39,788 nt of DNA from Candidatus Omnitrophota bacterium (GCA_028719045.1 JAQULD010000001.1:1-39788); one strand, 5' to 3'; counted from the stretch's first letter, positions 24,271 to 33,672 are shown. The notes: generated by a model from the sequence alone, not told the origin. Program-made: numbers and translations.

Positions 24271-25762
24271 TTATTTTCCGCATTAAAATAAAATCGCGCT
24301 CCTGCCTCATAACCTTATAATCTCTTTCTATGAGTTTTTTTACTTCTTTCGCGATCAAGTCTTCCCCAAGATAAACATACTTTCCGCCAAAGCCGTTAGC
24401 AAGGTTTTTTTTATGTATAAAAATGTAATCGGCTGAATAAGCGGGGTAGCTGTATCCGCGCGCGTAAAACGCGCCGGCACCGCCTCCGACATTTAATCCG
24501 AATTCATACAGGTTCTTCCTTGAGGATAAGGCCGGCAATAAGTCCCCGCTCGCCGTAACAGACGCGTTATCAGGCAGCATTTTTATAATATCCCAGGCCG
24601 GCTTATTGTCCTGGCTTAGGGTATAAATCTTGCTGTCGAAGATATTATTCACCTTTAAGAACCCGGGATCGGAAATACTTTCCTTTTGCGCGTCCTTCGG
24701 CAGAGGGCCGAGGAAATTAGGCGCCAGATTAGAGATTACGGCTAAGCAAAAAACGGCTGGAATTAAAATACGCGCGTTTAACCTTTTTAGCGCAAAAATA
24801 AAACCCACGAACGCAAAAGGGATGACCGGTGAAAAATAATAGGACGTATCATTCGAAAAAGATGGATGTAAAATGATCTCCAGCAAAAACGGCAGGGCCA
24901 GGTAAAATTCCCACGTAAGAAGCGGCAAAAACAATAAAGGATATAAAAAAACGGAAAAAGCTTTCAATTTGCTAAAATCAAACAGGGCATTTATAAATGC
25001 CCCGCTGAATATAAACTTAAATATTTCCCGGAAGGTAGAAATATCCAGGTAACGAAAATACTGGGTTTTCGCGCTCGCCGCAAGGTGGTGTTCGAGCCTA
25101 AACTGCGGCAGCATGATCATTGCGAATATAAAGTAAAGCAAAGAAAACAAGCAGGTAGTCAGCCACCATTTCTTTGGGTACTTCTTTATCAATAAGTATA
25201 TGCCCAGGAGAAAAACCCCTAACGGGATATCTTCCTTGCACAGGCAGGATAATGCCATGAAAACCGCGTAAGGCAGGAACTTTTTCTTAAAAATAAAGTA
25301 CCAGGCCGTAAACAACAAGGGAAGGGCGAATATATTACCATCCAGAGTGCCAAGATTGACATAATGGAGCGGAGCGAATAAAAGATAAATCAGAGCGGTA
25401 AAAAAGGCCTGGTTTTCATCCAGGAATTCCCTGGCAAGCATGTACACGATAAAAGCACATAAGCCGTAAAGAAAGCTTATAATGAAATACAAAGTAAAAA
25501 TAGACGGGAAAATCCTGTAAAAAACGGCGATAAGAAAATAGACAGGAGTAAAATGGCCAAAAAAATATTTGCCGAGAAAAACCGTTTGGTGGGGATTAAA
25601 AAAAGCGGCTATGTTATATATGACCTGGTTCTCAGCCGCGTCGTCGGCCCATTCAAAACTGAAGAAAGAACGCAATTTAAATACATTTAAAACAAAAAAA
25701 AATACCCCGTACCCCGCCCCCAGTATCAAAACCAAAACCGCTCTTTTATTTCTTAAATTCAT
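24257..25762 (-). CDS. DUF2079 family membrane protein (GT-C-like), copy 3
   Basis: This 501-aa polytopic protein shares most motifs with copy 1: SFEWADDAAENQVIYN, HFTPVYFLIAVFYRIFP, LGTLDGNIFALPLLF, SCLCKEDIPLGVFLLG, KKWWLTT and NASVTASGDLLPALSSRKNLY, with an ending that includes FILMRK. It is therefore the closest relative of copy 1, although copy 2 lies between them in the operon. Its ATG overlaps the end of the full-length reading of the upstream TPR gene by 17 nt, which supports the longer, original reading of that gene. Confidence 0.85.
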   Translation of the reverse strand: MNLRNKRAVLVLILGAGYGVFFFVLNVFKLRSFFSFEWADDAAENQVIYNIAAFFNPHQTVFLGKYFFGHFTPVYFLIAVFYRIFPSIFTLYFIISFLYGLCAFIVYMLAREFLDENQAFFTALIYLLFAPLHYVNLGTLDGNIFALPLLFTAWYFIFKKKFLPYAVFMALSCLCKEDIPLGVFLLGIYLLIKKYPKKWWLTTCLFSLLYFIFAMIMLPQFRLEHHLAASAKTQYFRYLDISTFREIFKFIFSGAFINALFDFSKLKAFSVFLYPLLFLPLLTWEFYLALPFLLEIILHPSFSNDTSYYFSPVIPFAFVGFIFALKRLNARILIPAVFCLAVISNLAPNFLGPLPKDAQKESISDPGFLKVNNIFDSKIYTLSQDNKPAWDIIKMLPDNASVTASGDLLPALSSRKNLYEFGLNVGGGAGAFYARGYSYPAYSADYIFIHKKNLANGFGGKYVYLGEDLIAKEVKKLIERDYKVMRQERDFILMRKINAES

Positions 25763-26699
25763 TAAGTTTCTCTGTCAATTCGGGACGCACCTTGTACCCG
25801 GACTCTTCGGCTTTTTTCACATATTGCCGGCTCTTATCGTAATCATGCTTTGAAAAATAAGCATAAGCCAGAGATTCGCATATTACGCCCTGGTCTTGAA
25901 TAGCGCTTTTCTGCAACGCTTAGTTATAGTCAAGAATAGCCGCATCGATATTTCCTTTATAATACTTGGCCTCCGCTCTGCTATAAAATGCCTGGCCAAA
26001 CGAAGGATCTATTTCGATCGCCTTGGAATAATCGGATATCGCATTGTCGAATTGATTTGCGTCGTAGAAGCAGTCTCCTCTTGATTTATAGAGAAGAGCG
26101 TTTGCAGGATCCAATTCTACGGCCTTGTTAAAATCAGAAAATGCCGGGCCGTAATTCCCCTTCAAATGGTATGCCTGCCCCCTTAAACTATAAGCCTCAT
26201 AAGAAGCATTCATAGTTTTTAAGGCCTCGGTTGAATAGGCTATCGCCTGGTCCAAATTGTTTTTCTTGAATGCCTGTAAAGCGTTGTCTAAAGCGTCCTT
26301 CGCCTTTTTCATCTTTTCATCCGCCTGCTGTTGTTTTGAAGGTTCTGACCCCGGTATTGAGTGCGAACCGGTAGCATTTTTTAGCGCGGCGGGATTCGGT
26401 ACGGATTTTTGGACCACAGGTGACGGGTTTTTAACCGGAAGCCTCGCGGCCGGGGATGCTCCCATTTTATAATCCCGGACAGGGATGCCGTCCACGCTCT
26501 CGATATCGTCGATATAATACGTCAGCGTTATCCCCTGGAAATCAAATTTAAGGTACTTATCGGTCTTCTCAACTACTTTCCCTTCAATTTCTTTTTTTGA
26601 CTTAAGAATTATCTTTTCCGCAAATAGAGGGACGGGCAAACAAAAACTTACAGCCAAAAAAACCAGACAAAAAGGTAAAAATCTTTTTTGACCATTCAT
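25746..26699 (-). pseudogene. Exported TPR protein interrupted by an in-frame TAA
   Basis: The gene has 317 codons from ATG at 26699. An N-terminal signal peptide (about 1-27, ending PVPLFA) is followed by a small beta domain (KIILKSKKEIEGKVVEKTDK, then YYIDDIESVDG). A Pro/Ser/Gln-rich linker and three to four TPRs (about 130-300) come next. The TAA at 25920-25922 (codon 260) falls inside a repeat, AILDYN-stop-ALQKS. The same frame continues with TPR sequence (VICESLAYAYFSKHDYDKSR) for 57 codons to a TAA at 25746-25748. The natural residue would be Lys (AAA), one base change away. It is the first gene of unit C, with a strong Shine-Dalgarno sequence (GGGGAGGA). Either a truncated 259-aa product is made, or the gene is recently broken, or there is a base error. 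Confidence 0.8.
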
Positions 26700-26704
26700 A
26701 CTTT

Positions 26705-26748
26705 TCCTCCCCTTTAATCCGTATAAAGAATCATTTTAAATTATAACA
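26705..26748 (-). promoter_or_regulatory. Extended -10 promoter and strong ribosome-binding site for unit C
   Basis: On the minus strand TGTTATAAT (26740-26748) is an extended -10 element with a perfect TATAAT (26740-26745). No good -35 hexamer is seen 16-18 bp upstream, as is usual for extended -10 promoters. Transcription would start near 26733. GGGGAGGA (26705-26712) is a strong Shine-Dalgarno sequence 5 nt from the ATG at 26699. Confidence 0.65.
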
Positions 26749-26780
26749 CCAGTCCCGCACTAATGCACCCCAAATCTGTT

Positions 26781-28328
26781 TCAATTTTTGGAAACAAACA
26801 AGAGCATATTCAGCCCTTGCTCCCTGGTTTCTAAACTGACTTCCCGCCCCTGATCACGCAGGCTGTTTTTCATAAAGGAACGCTCGTCTTTCAAGACCCA
26901 GTCGCTTACAAGCAGCCATATCCTTTTATTATCGCCTATTGCCTTCATCTTCCCCAGAAAATCAGACTGTAACTGCGTGCGGGAGTTATCCCTGTTTTCC
27001 TTTATCAAAAAAAACCGGTATCCGTTTTCATCAAAAACATCCTGGTATCTTTTATCATTCAATTTACCCCAGTAACCGATGTCCGAAAGAACGCCTTTAT
27101 TTTGAGGCCGGAAATAATATAAAAAAGCCGCTACTTCCTTATCTGTGGCCAATACGACCGCGTCCCCTCTCCGGCCGTTCTGTTTTATGAATTCAGCCGG
27201 TATTTTCCAGTTTATATCCAGGTTAAGATTATAAACTGCGATGAGAGAATAAACACTGACCGATGATAATAACAGGGCCGAAAAGATCCTTTCCTTTGGT
27301 CTAAGCGAAAATAATCCGTAAACTACGGTAAAAATAAAAACAGGCATAATAATGGCCAAATTTTTCACGACGAAAATGCTTACAATGGAATAAGAAACCA
27401 AAAACGCCCCGGTAAGCGTTAAAAAGAAATAAAACAACAATCCTTTTCTTATAAAGTCGCCCCGGGCCGACAAAAGTATACCTTTGATGAATAAAGGGAC
27501 AGCTACCATAAGCCCGATTATATCTATAATTTTCAGGAACCTGAATTCGCTATAAACGCCTTTGTATAAACTGCTGTATCCCCTTCCGTAATTATCCCCT
27601 CCGGTCACAAAAGCGGAAAACATATCCCTAATTGTTGATAACCCGGGTTTGATCACCCACCAGGTCATTTCCTTTGATATATTCAGGCTGGAAAATAAAA
27701 ATCCTAATGAATAAAACCCAAAAAACGCGCAGGTCAAGGCAAGCCAGGCCTTGCGGTAAGCGTTTTGCCTGAATAAAACTATCAGTATTTGCGAAAGTAA
27801 AACGAATGCCGCTATCGGATAAGTGGCAAGCAGTAAAATATTCGAAAAGAAGTTCAGGGCCAGGAACTTTATTTTCCCGTGTTTATAATATAAAACCAGG
27901 AAATAAAATGAAACCAGTGAAAGGAGCGTCAAAAGGGTAAATTGCCTGACTTGTTGAGATTGGTATACTTGAAAAGGGGAAATTGCCAGAAAAAATGAAG
28001 ATAATAAAGCGATCCCCTCTTTTTCGAACACTTCCTTGCATAACAGATACATGAAAAAAACTGAAAGCACTCCCAGGATAACGGACAAAAACCTTAAACA
28101 AACCGCCGAGACTCCAAATACCCCTATCCAGGCTTTTAACAATAAAAAATACAATGGCTTATACACCACCTCTTTATCCTGGAAGAAAGTTAATTCCCTG
28201 GTAGCGCTGGCAACACTGTCCGCTTCATCATACCAGATCACTTTACTGTCCAGCTTATATACCCTCAAGGCAAGAGACAATAAAATAATTGAAAATAAGA
28301 TTAATTTGCAGCGCTTTTTGTCGATCAT
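26781..28328 (-). CDS. GT39-like polytopic glycosyltransferase (PMT_2 / ArnT family)
   Basis: This 515-aa protein has about ten or more membrane segments. The first external loop has VIWYDEADSVAS (D34 E35), the catalytic acid pair of GT39/GT83 enzymes, and then YKPLYFLLLKAW, close to the family HPPLYY motif. A C-terminal soluble part of about 130 residues follows. Such enzymes use polyprenyl-phosphate sugars and act at the periplasmic face. It is the last gene of unit D; its start overlaps the aminotransferase stop by 4 nt. A sugar made by the aminotransferase may be what it transfers, but this is inference. The next promoter begins about 40 nt downstream of its stop. Confidence 0.85.
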   Translation of the reverse strand: MIDKKRCKLILFSIILLSLALRVYKLDSKVIWYDEADSVASATRELTFFQDKEVVYKPLYFLLLKAWIGVFGVSAVCLRFLSVILGVLSVFFMYLLCKEVFEKEGIALLSSFFLAISPFQVYQSQQVRQFTLLTLLSLVSFYFLVLYYKHGKIKFLALNFFSNILLLATYPIAAFVLLSQILIVLFRQNAYRKAWLALTCAFFGFYSLGFLFSSLNISKEMTWWVIKPGLSTIRDMFSAFVTGGDNYGRGYSSLYKGVYSEFRFLKIIDIIGLMVAVPLFIKGILLSARGDFIRKGLLFYFFLTLTGAFLVSYSIVSIFVVKNLAIIMPVFIFTVVYGLFSLRPKERIFSALLLSSVSVYSLIAVYNLNLDINWKIPAEFIKQNGRRGDAVVLATDKEVAAFLYYFRPQNKGVLSDIGYWGKLNDKRYQDVFDENGYRFFLIKENRDNSRTQLQSDFLGKMKAIGDNKRIWLLVSDWVLKDERSFMKNSLRDQGREVSLETREQGLNMLLFVSKN

Positions 28329-29533
28329 GCAATTTTGAGGACAATATCGTTGATCTTGCCGGCTATAGCGGCCAGGTCACTGTCCCGGAATTCGCGGGAC
28401 ATCGGTATCTGTATCGCGGTGTTGTAAAAAGAATTTGCGTTGGGATATTGGTCAGCGCAGCCGAAATACAGCGGGCAATTATCCGTAATTTCGTCTTTTA
28501 TGCCGGCGTCAATCCCGCGTTTCAGCAATTGTTTTCTTATCTCTTCGCAGTTATGCTTAGTCCGGATGATAAAATGATAAAAAGCGGGGTTATAGGGGTA
28601 TCCGGCAAGCGGATAGGAGATGTCTTTATTCAGCATGCCCCTTAACTTTTTTACCTTTTCAAACAGGCCGGAATTCCGCTCGTCTATGCGCGCTAAAGCT
28701 ATGCGGCCCATATAAGCCTGAAAATTAGAATATTGCGAATCGCTCTTCCTTATGGATTTATGCACCCCTCTGTATAAATTCGCGAAGGCCTTTTTGGTAG
28801 AATCGAAATAAAATAAAAATCCAAGCAGCGAATATAAAGGCGAATGCACGACCGCGTCTTCAACGAGTGAATTTATAACTTTGGTAAAGACCCTTTTAGT
28901 CGCTTTCGGGTACCCCGATGTCTCTTTTTTTATGAAATCATAAATATATTTGTTATTGGTTGCGACTAGCCCCCCTCCGAAAGTATTTATAGGTTTTGTC
29001 AATTCCAGGCTAAAAAAACCGGCGTCTCCAAACGTGCCCGCCTTCCTTCCTTTATAATCCGCTCCGAAAGCGTGGGCGCAATCCTCAATTACCTTAATGC
29101 CTTTGTTTTTTGCTATCTCCTGGATCTCATCTATCCTGCAAGGAAGCCCGAATAAATGCGTGGGGATGATAACAGCGGTGCTGCCGTTTACCTTTTTTCC
29201 GACTAAAGCCGGGTCCATATTGCCGGTACCGGGTTCCACGTCCACAAACACCGGTTCATACCCTAAAGCCTTGATCAAAAACGGAAGGTCCTTCAAGGTA
29301 TAAGCCGGCAGGATGATCTGGCTTCCCTTAGGCAAAGAAAAAGACTTTATGACCAATTCCATGCCTTTCCTGCCCGAAGAAACCAGGGCACAGTATTTTA
29401 CACCAAGATAACCGGCGGCTTCTTTTTCAAACAGCGGAATATAATCCCTTTCGCGTTCTCCGCGTTCCAGGGCGTACCGTAACATATCTTTGGTTAATTT
29501 AAGCGAAAGTATCTTGTTCCTTCTAGGGACCAT
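28325..29533 (-). CDS. DegT/DnrJ/EryC1/StrS family PLP-dependent aminotransferase
   Basis: This 402-aa protein has the fold-type I PLP pattern. ILPAYTLKDLPF corresponds to the family P-x-x-T loop and IEDCAHAFGA (Asp151) to the pyridine-nitrogen contact. GDAGFFSLELTKPINTFGGG provides the probable Schiff-base lysine Lys180. Members usually aminate keto-sugar nucleotides (for example UDP-4-amino sugars), and a few act as dehydratases. The Lys context TKPINTFGGG differs from the common TK-x-L-x-x-GEGG, so a sugar-modifying role is likely but not certain. A very strong Shine-Dalgarno sequence formed by the last codons of the upstream gene drives its translation. Confidence 0.9.
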   Translation of the reverse strand: MVPRRNKILSLKLTKDMLRYALERGERERDYIPLFEKEAAGYLGVKYCALVSSGRKGMELVIKSFSLPKGSQIILPAYTLKDLPFLIKALGYEPVFVDVEPGTGNMDPALVGKKVNGSTAVIIPTHLFGLPCRIDEIQEIAKNKGIKVIEDCAHAFGADYKGRKAGTFGDAGFFSLELTKPINTFGGGLVATNNKYIYDFIKKETSGYPKATKRVFTKVINSLVEDAVVHSPLYSLLGFLFYFDSTKKAFANLYRGVHKSIRKSDSQYSNFQAYMGRIALARIDERNSGLFEKVKKLRGMLNKDISYPLAGYPYNPAFYHFIIRTKHNCEEIRKQLLKRGIDAGIKDEITDNCPLYFGCADQYPNANSFYNTAIQIPMSREFRDSDLAAIAGKINDIVLKIA

Positions 29534-29535
29534 TT

Positions 29536-30957
29536 TTACCTCCTGAGCCCGATAAAACCAAGCGCTTCTTTGATGAGGGAAATCTCATTAAGATCACAAA
29601 CCGAATAGATAAACCTGTGTTTCAAATATTCTTTGATATACGGCCATGAAAAATAGTATCTTTTATAAAAATCGCTCATTAAATTATTCAATTTAGCGGA
29701 TTCAATGTTGCTGAAATTAATCCCGGAATATTTGTAGTGCGTCATGTCTTTTATGTCTATTTTTTGCTTCAAAAGATAGTAGGCGTCACAACCGGGATAA
29801 GGCATAAAATAATGTATATACAATATATGGGGTTTTATTTCATTGATAAGCCTGATGGTCTCGGCCAGGTCAGCTTCTGTTTCGGAAGGATTGCCTATCA
29901 TCACATAACCGGCAAGCAGCATGCCCGACCTCTTGACGTCCAGCGCCGCCTCTTTAATGCGCTCCCGGCTCTCGCCTTTGTTGAGGACATCCAGGATTTT
30001 CTGGCTCCCTGATTCTATCCCGAGCCCCACGCCGAAACATCCGGACCTTTTCATCGCCTTTAGCAATTTCAGGGACAATTTATCCGCCCTGACTCCGTCC
30101 GCAACCCATCTTATCTTTAACGAAGAAACCGCCTCGCATAACTTAAAAGTCCTTTCTTCATCGATGCAAAAAGAATCGTCCTCCATCGAAAAAACCTTTA
30201 TGCCGAATTTTTCCTTGTAAAAACGGATCTGCCCGGTTACATAAGCTATTGAATGCAATTTGTATTGTTTGCTTATCGAGTGCCTTAAAAGCGAAGAACA
30301 GAAAATACACCTGTTCGGACACCCCAGGCTCGTCCTGATAAAACCCCAATCCCTGCCCCAGAAGAACGGTTTAGGGAATTTCTTTTTTCTATAAGCTCCC
30401 GGGCTAATCAACGACAGGTCCACATACGGCAGGCTGTCTATATCGCAGGCCGGATATTCAGTGCCGGTGGTTATGATTTGATTGTCATCGCTCCTAAACA
30501 CTATATTACCTATCCGGGAAAGCTGTTTATTCTCTATCGCCGGTATCAAATCTTTGATTATAAGTTCCGGGTCAGTGCAAATACAGGCGTCTACGCTCGC
30601 GCAGCCCATTATTTCCAGGGGAAGCGCCGAAGCATGCTGGCCGAAGCCGACGATCACTAAGTCATTCTTCAAGCCTTTGATTTTTCGCGCGAAATCCAAA
30701 GCCGTGTTTAAGGACGGGGTCTCAAATTGCATGAACAGGACATCGGGGCTGTCTTGGGATATTTTCTCAGCCGCCTCACCCAGCCCGAAAACATCTCCCG
30801 CCGCCAGGTCCAGCACTTCGCTTTTAAGGCCCTGTTGTTTAAGGATAGTTGCCGATATAGCGGCAGATAAAGGCCAGACGGTTTCGTGGGGGTGGCTCTT
30901 ATCCCCCGCAAGCCTCGGGAACCTTATGAATTTTACACCGCTTATTTTAGCGTTCAT
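29536..30957 (-). CDS. B12-binding domain radical SAM protein
   Basis: This 473-aa protein has an N-terminal cobalamin-binding-like domain (1-150) with LSAAISATILKQQG, DVLFMQFETPS and VIVGFGQHASALP. The radical SAM motif CPNRCIFC lies at Cys 213, 217 and 220, and SMEDDSFC and LGIESGSQKILD mark the barrel. The N-terminal domain is less canonical than in the paralogues (VGFGQHA where others have IGGPHA). It overlaps the next gene upstream by 4 nt, so two B12 radical SAM enzymes are translated together. The product likely belongs to the same pathway as GT9 and the aminotransferase. The substrate is unknown. Confidence 0.92.
   Translation of the reverse strand: MNAKISGVKFIRFPRLAGDKSHPHETVWPLSAAISATILKQQGLKSEVLDLAAGDVFGLGEAAEKISQDSPDVLFMQFETPSLNTALDFARKIKGLKNDLVIVGFGQHASALPLEIMGCASVDACICTDPELIIKDLIPAIENKQLSRIGNIVFRSDDNQIITTGTEYPACDIDSLPYVDLSLISPGAYRKKKFPKPFFWGRDWGFIRTSLGCPNRCIFCSSLLRHSISKQYKLHSIAYVTGQIRFYKEKFGIKVFSMEDDSFCIDEERTFKLCEAVSSLKIRWVADGVRADKLSLKLLKAMKRSGCFGVGLGIESGSQKILDVLNKGESRERIKEAALDVKRSGMLLAGYVMIGNPSETEADLAETIRLINEIKPHILYIHYFMPYPGCDAYYLLKQKIDIKDMTHYKYSGINFSNIESAKLNNLMSDFYKRYYFSWPYIKEYLKHRFIYSVCDLNEISLIKEALGFIGLRR
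29538..29544 (-). promoter_or_regulatory. Strong Shine-Dalgarno sequence for the aminotransferase
   Basis: AGGAGGT on the minus strand lies 4 nt before the ATG at 29533. It is made from the last two Arg codons (AGG AGG) and the first stop-codon base of the upstream radical SAM gene, so termination and re-initiation are coupled. Confidence 0.85.
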
Positions 30958-32441
30958 GGCCTGTGTTCTTTCTCGCGTAAAATTTGGTTTAGAGGGTTTT
31001 CGTTAAAAGCTTTAAAATCAACGCAGGCCTTTGCTTCGTTTTCCTGGGAGAAAACCATATCAAAAAAAGCCATGAATTTCCGCTTGAATTCGGAAAAAGA
31101 ACGCAGTGTTAATATATGTTTCAATATATGCGCGGGCCTGGCGTGATAATTTATATACGCCCATTTTGTGATTTTATTTATATCGCTGTTTGAAAGGCTT
31201 GTCCAGGGGCGGGGCAGTTCTTTATCGGTTTCTTTTCCTAAAACCCAGTCGCTCCAGTAATCTTTACCGGTTGTTTTTACCATCTGCTTCCATAACGGCG
31301 TAAGCGGCTTTGCCAGGCATTTGGAAAACTGGACGTAGTCCAGGCCCAGCCGTTTGGCGAATTGAAGCGTTTTTTTCACGCTGGACTTATTGTCCCCCGG
31401 CGCCCCGATCAGGAAAAAACCAAGGGTCTTTATTTTTAACTGCCGGCACATATCGATGGTAGTCATTACCTGTTTTAGCTTGATACCCTTCCTCATGCCA
31501 TCCAGCAATTCCTGGTTCCCGGATTCTATCCCGAAATAGATCCTCCCGCAGCCGGATTTTTTCATGGCGCCAAGGAGTTCCCAGTCCACCGTGTCAACTC
31601 TTGACCTGCACGCCCAGCCGATATCTATTTTCCTCTCCCCTATCAGCCTGCATATTTCCAGCACCCGTTCCCTTATACCGGTGAATTCATAATCGAAGAA
31701 ATCAATTTCCCTTACCCCATGGCGCCGGTAACACTCTTCTATCTCGTTAATAACGGTCTGCGGAGAACGCGGGTTGTATTGCGTCTGGCCCGCCTCGCAG
31801 AATTGGCATTCAAAAGGGCATCCAAGTGAAGTTACCATTACGGTAAAATTCTTTCTTTCCGTGGGAAATTCCGCGTACAGTTTGTTAGGCAAAAGGTGTC
31901 GCGCGGGATTTGGGAATTTGTCGAATTCTATTCTTTGAGGATGCGGCGTAACCACGATATCGGAGTTTTTCTTAAAAACAAGGCCGGGCACATTATCGAA
32001 ATCAGGTACAGCTCTCTCCATTTCTCTAAAAAGGGCGGGTAGAGTATAGTATGCGTGTTCTACGACTCCGAAATCTATCTCAGGGTGGGAAAGTGATTGG
32101 CGCGGATAGACCCTCAGGTTATAACCACCCACTACCACAGGGACTTTTAAACGGCTTTTAAGGAATCTTATCCATTCAAGGGTATCCTGAAACATATAAG
32201 TAGTCATCATAAACCCCATGACATCGGGGTGGAAGCTTTTTAAGATATCCAGCGTCGCTTCTTTAGAAAGTTCCAAGGCGCGAGCGTCTACGATTATGAC
32301 TTTATGGCCGGCTTGTTCAGCGATGGAGGCTACCCAGGACATGCTTAAAGGAGGGAACTGACCAAAATATTTCTGGACGATCTTTATGTTTTCTTCGTGT
32401 ACTTTATATTTAAATGGATTAAAAACCAGGGCCAATCTCAT
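30954..32441 (-). CDS. B12-binding domain radical SAM protein
   Basis: This 495-aa protein is the intact paralogue of the broken gene at the window start. The N-terminal cobalamin-binding-like domain includes PPLSMSWVASIAEQAGHKVIIVDA and VVVGGYNLRVYPRQSLSHPEIDFG. The cluster motif CPFECQFC is at Cys 208, 212 and 215, the same spacing as in the broken copy, and NEIEECYRRHGVREIDFFD and GRIYFGIESGNQE follow. Its C-terminal 120 residues are basic. It overlaps GT9 and the downstream B12 radical SAM gene by 4 nt each. It is a good reference for judging the stops in the 1-941 gene. Confidence 0.93.
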   Translation of the reverse strand: MRLALVFNPFKYKVHEENIKIVQKYFGQFPPLSMSWVASIAEQAGHKVIIVDARALELSKEATLDILKSFHPDVMGFMMTTYMFQDTLEWIRFLKSRLKVPVVVGGYNLRVYPRQSLSHPEIDFGVVEHAYYTLPALFREMERAVPDFDNVPGLVFKKNSDIVVTPHPQRIEFDKFPNPARHLLPNKLYAEFPTERKNFTVMVTSLGCPFECQFCEAGQTQYNPRSPQTVINEIEECYRRHGVREIDFFDYEFTGIRERVLEICRLIGERKIDIGWACRSRVDTVDWELLGAMKKSGCGRIYFGIESGNQELLDGMRKGIKLKQVMTTIDMCRQLKIKTLGFFLIGAPGDNKSSVKKTLQFAKRLGLDYVQFSKCLAKPLTPLWKQMVKTTGKDYWSDWVLGKETDKELPRPWTSLSNSDINKITKWAYINYHARPAHILKHILTLRSFSEFKRKFMAFFDMVFSQENEAKACVDFKAFNENPLNQILREKEHRP

Positions 32442-33625
32442 CTAACAATAACCTTTTTCAATTCGGAATACACGCTGCCGACTGAAATATCTTTCAGGCA
32501 TTCGTTGTTCTTGCAGATATAATTCTTGTGGTTATAAGCTGATAGGCAGGGGCTGCAGGCGAAATTACTGTAAAAAACACTTAAATTCCCGGTCAAAGGG
32601 GCATAGAGCTGGGGGGTTTCCGGGCCAAAAAGGGCGATGATATATATATCCGTCAAAGAAGCTATATGGATAATGCCGCTGTCGTGGCTTATCAGAACGT
32701 CACAGCAATTAAAAAGCCCTATCAACCCTTTTAAAGAAGTCTTGCCGATAAGGTTTATGCACCGTTCATGCGGGACAAAATCACTGCCGCATTCACCTAC
32801 CCCGGCAAGTATTACCAGGTTTTGAGGGTCCTCCAGGATCTTTTTGATCAATTCAAGGTAGAATCCTTCCGGCCATTTTCTGATATCGATTTTCTCATTG
32901 ATGCCCAGGTTAATGACAATTCTTTTCCCGGTTTTAGCGGCCGGCCCAAGCCTGGACAATGTTCCTTCGGTCGAGCCAAAACTTATTTTCGGAAGCCCGT
33001 AATTATTGGGCACTACCTTCTTTTTCAATAACGGGATGCGGTCCGGGTCGCAAGCGATAGCGTTTACCAGAGAAAGGAAATTCTCCGATATATGGATATA
33101 AGGATTATACATGACTTTATGCGTATGCAGGTCCCCGCGGTATAGCCCTTCCATACTGTACTTATAGAAACCCACCCTGGTTTTCGCCCCGGTCAAAAAG
33201 CTCAATATGCTGGAAAACCTGGAAAACAGCTCCATATCCAGCGCCACGTCTATTTTTTCCTTCCTCAGGAAACGCAAATTCCTCAATATATCGATACACA
33301 ACAGGAACAAATTATCATCCCTTAATGTAAGCACATTCTTTTCAGGGATGATATTCAACAGATTAACACTTTCTTTGTTCTTTTTAAAGATCCAGAAATA
33401 AAGCGACGCATCCGCGTATGACTGCCTCACTTCGCTGATAGAAGCAAACGCGAGTATGGCGCTTCCCATCTCGGAGAATTCCATGAATAATATCTTCTTC
33501 GGCAAGCATTTTACGGCTGGTCCGCCAGGCTTAGCGAGTGTTTGTATCTTGTGGAAGCAAGAAAGGAGAAAACAGACGGGTATTCCTACCCAATAATCGA
33601 TTTTTCGCGCAGTATTTACCTTCAT
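32438..33625 (-). CDS. Family 9 glycosyltransferase (heptosyltransferase-like)
   Basis: This 395-aa protein has the two-lobe GT9 pattern. The N-lobe has ILFMEFSEMGSAILAF, where the family has R-x-x-x-x-G-D-x-x-x. The C-lobe has RIVINLGINEKIDIRKWPEGFYLELI and SHDSGIIHIASLTDIYIIALFGPETP, the ADP-heptose or nucleotide-sugar-binding end. Four C-terminal cysteines (FACSPC, CKNNEC) are common in GT9 proteins. GT9 enzymes add heptose or other sugars to lipopolysaccharide core or related glycans in the cytoplasm, which supports an outer-membrane glycan context. It is the first gene of unit D, 19 nt from a -10 element. Confidence 0.88.
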   Translation of the reverse strand: MKVNTARKIDYWVGIPVCFLLSCFHKIQTLAKPGGPAVKCLPKKILFMEFSEMGSAILAFASISEVRQSYADASLYFWIFKKNKESVNLLNIIPEKNVLTLRDDNLFLLCIDILRNLRFLRKEKIDVALDMELFSRFSSILSFLTGAKTRVGFYKYSMEGLYRGDLHTHKVMYNPYIHISENFLSLVNAIACDPDRIPLLKKKVVPNNYGLPKISFGSTEGTLSRLGPAAKTGKRIVINLGINEKIDIRKWPEGFYLELIKKILEDPQNLVILAGVGECGSDFVPHERCINLIGKTSLKGLIGLFNCCDVLISHDSGIIHIASLTDIYIIALFGPETPQLYAPLTGNLSVFYSNFACSPCLSAYNHKNYICKNNECLKDISVGSVYSELKKVIVR

Positions 33626-33643
33626 ATCACCCCGTTTTGTTTA

Positions 33644-33672
33644 ATTATACCACTTACTACCGGAAATGATAA
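33644..33672 (-). promoter_or_regulatory. Sigma70-like promoter for unit D
   Basis: On the minus strand, TTATCA (33667-33672), a 17-bp spacer and a perfect TATAAT (33644-33649) lie upstream of GT9, with GGGGTG as a Shine-Dalgarno sequence just before the ATG at 33625. The -35 matches the consensus at 4 of 6 positions. Confidence 0.7.

Noticed and set aside
1..26699. Alternative genetic code to explain the in-frame stops
   Set aside because: Both TAA and TGA end many neighbouring genes in tight overlaps, and the three interrupted sites replace different residues.
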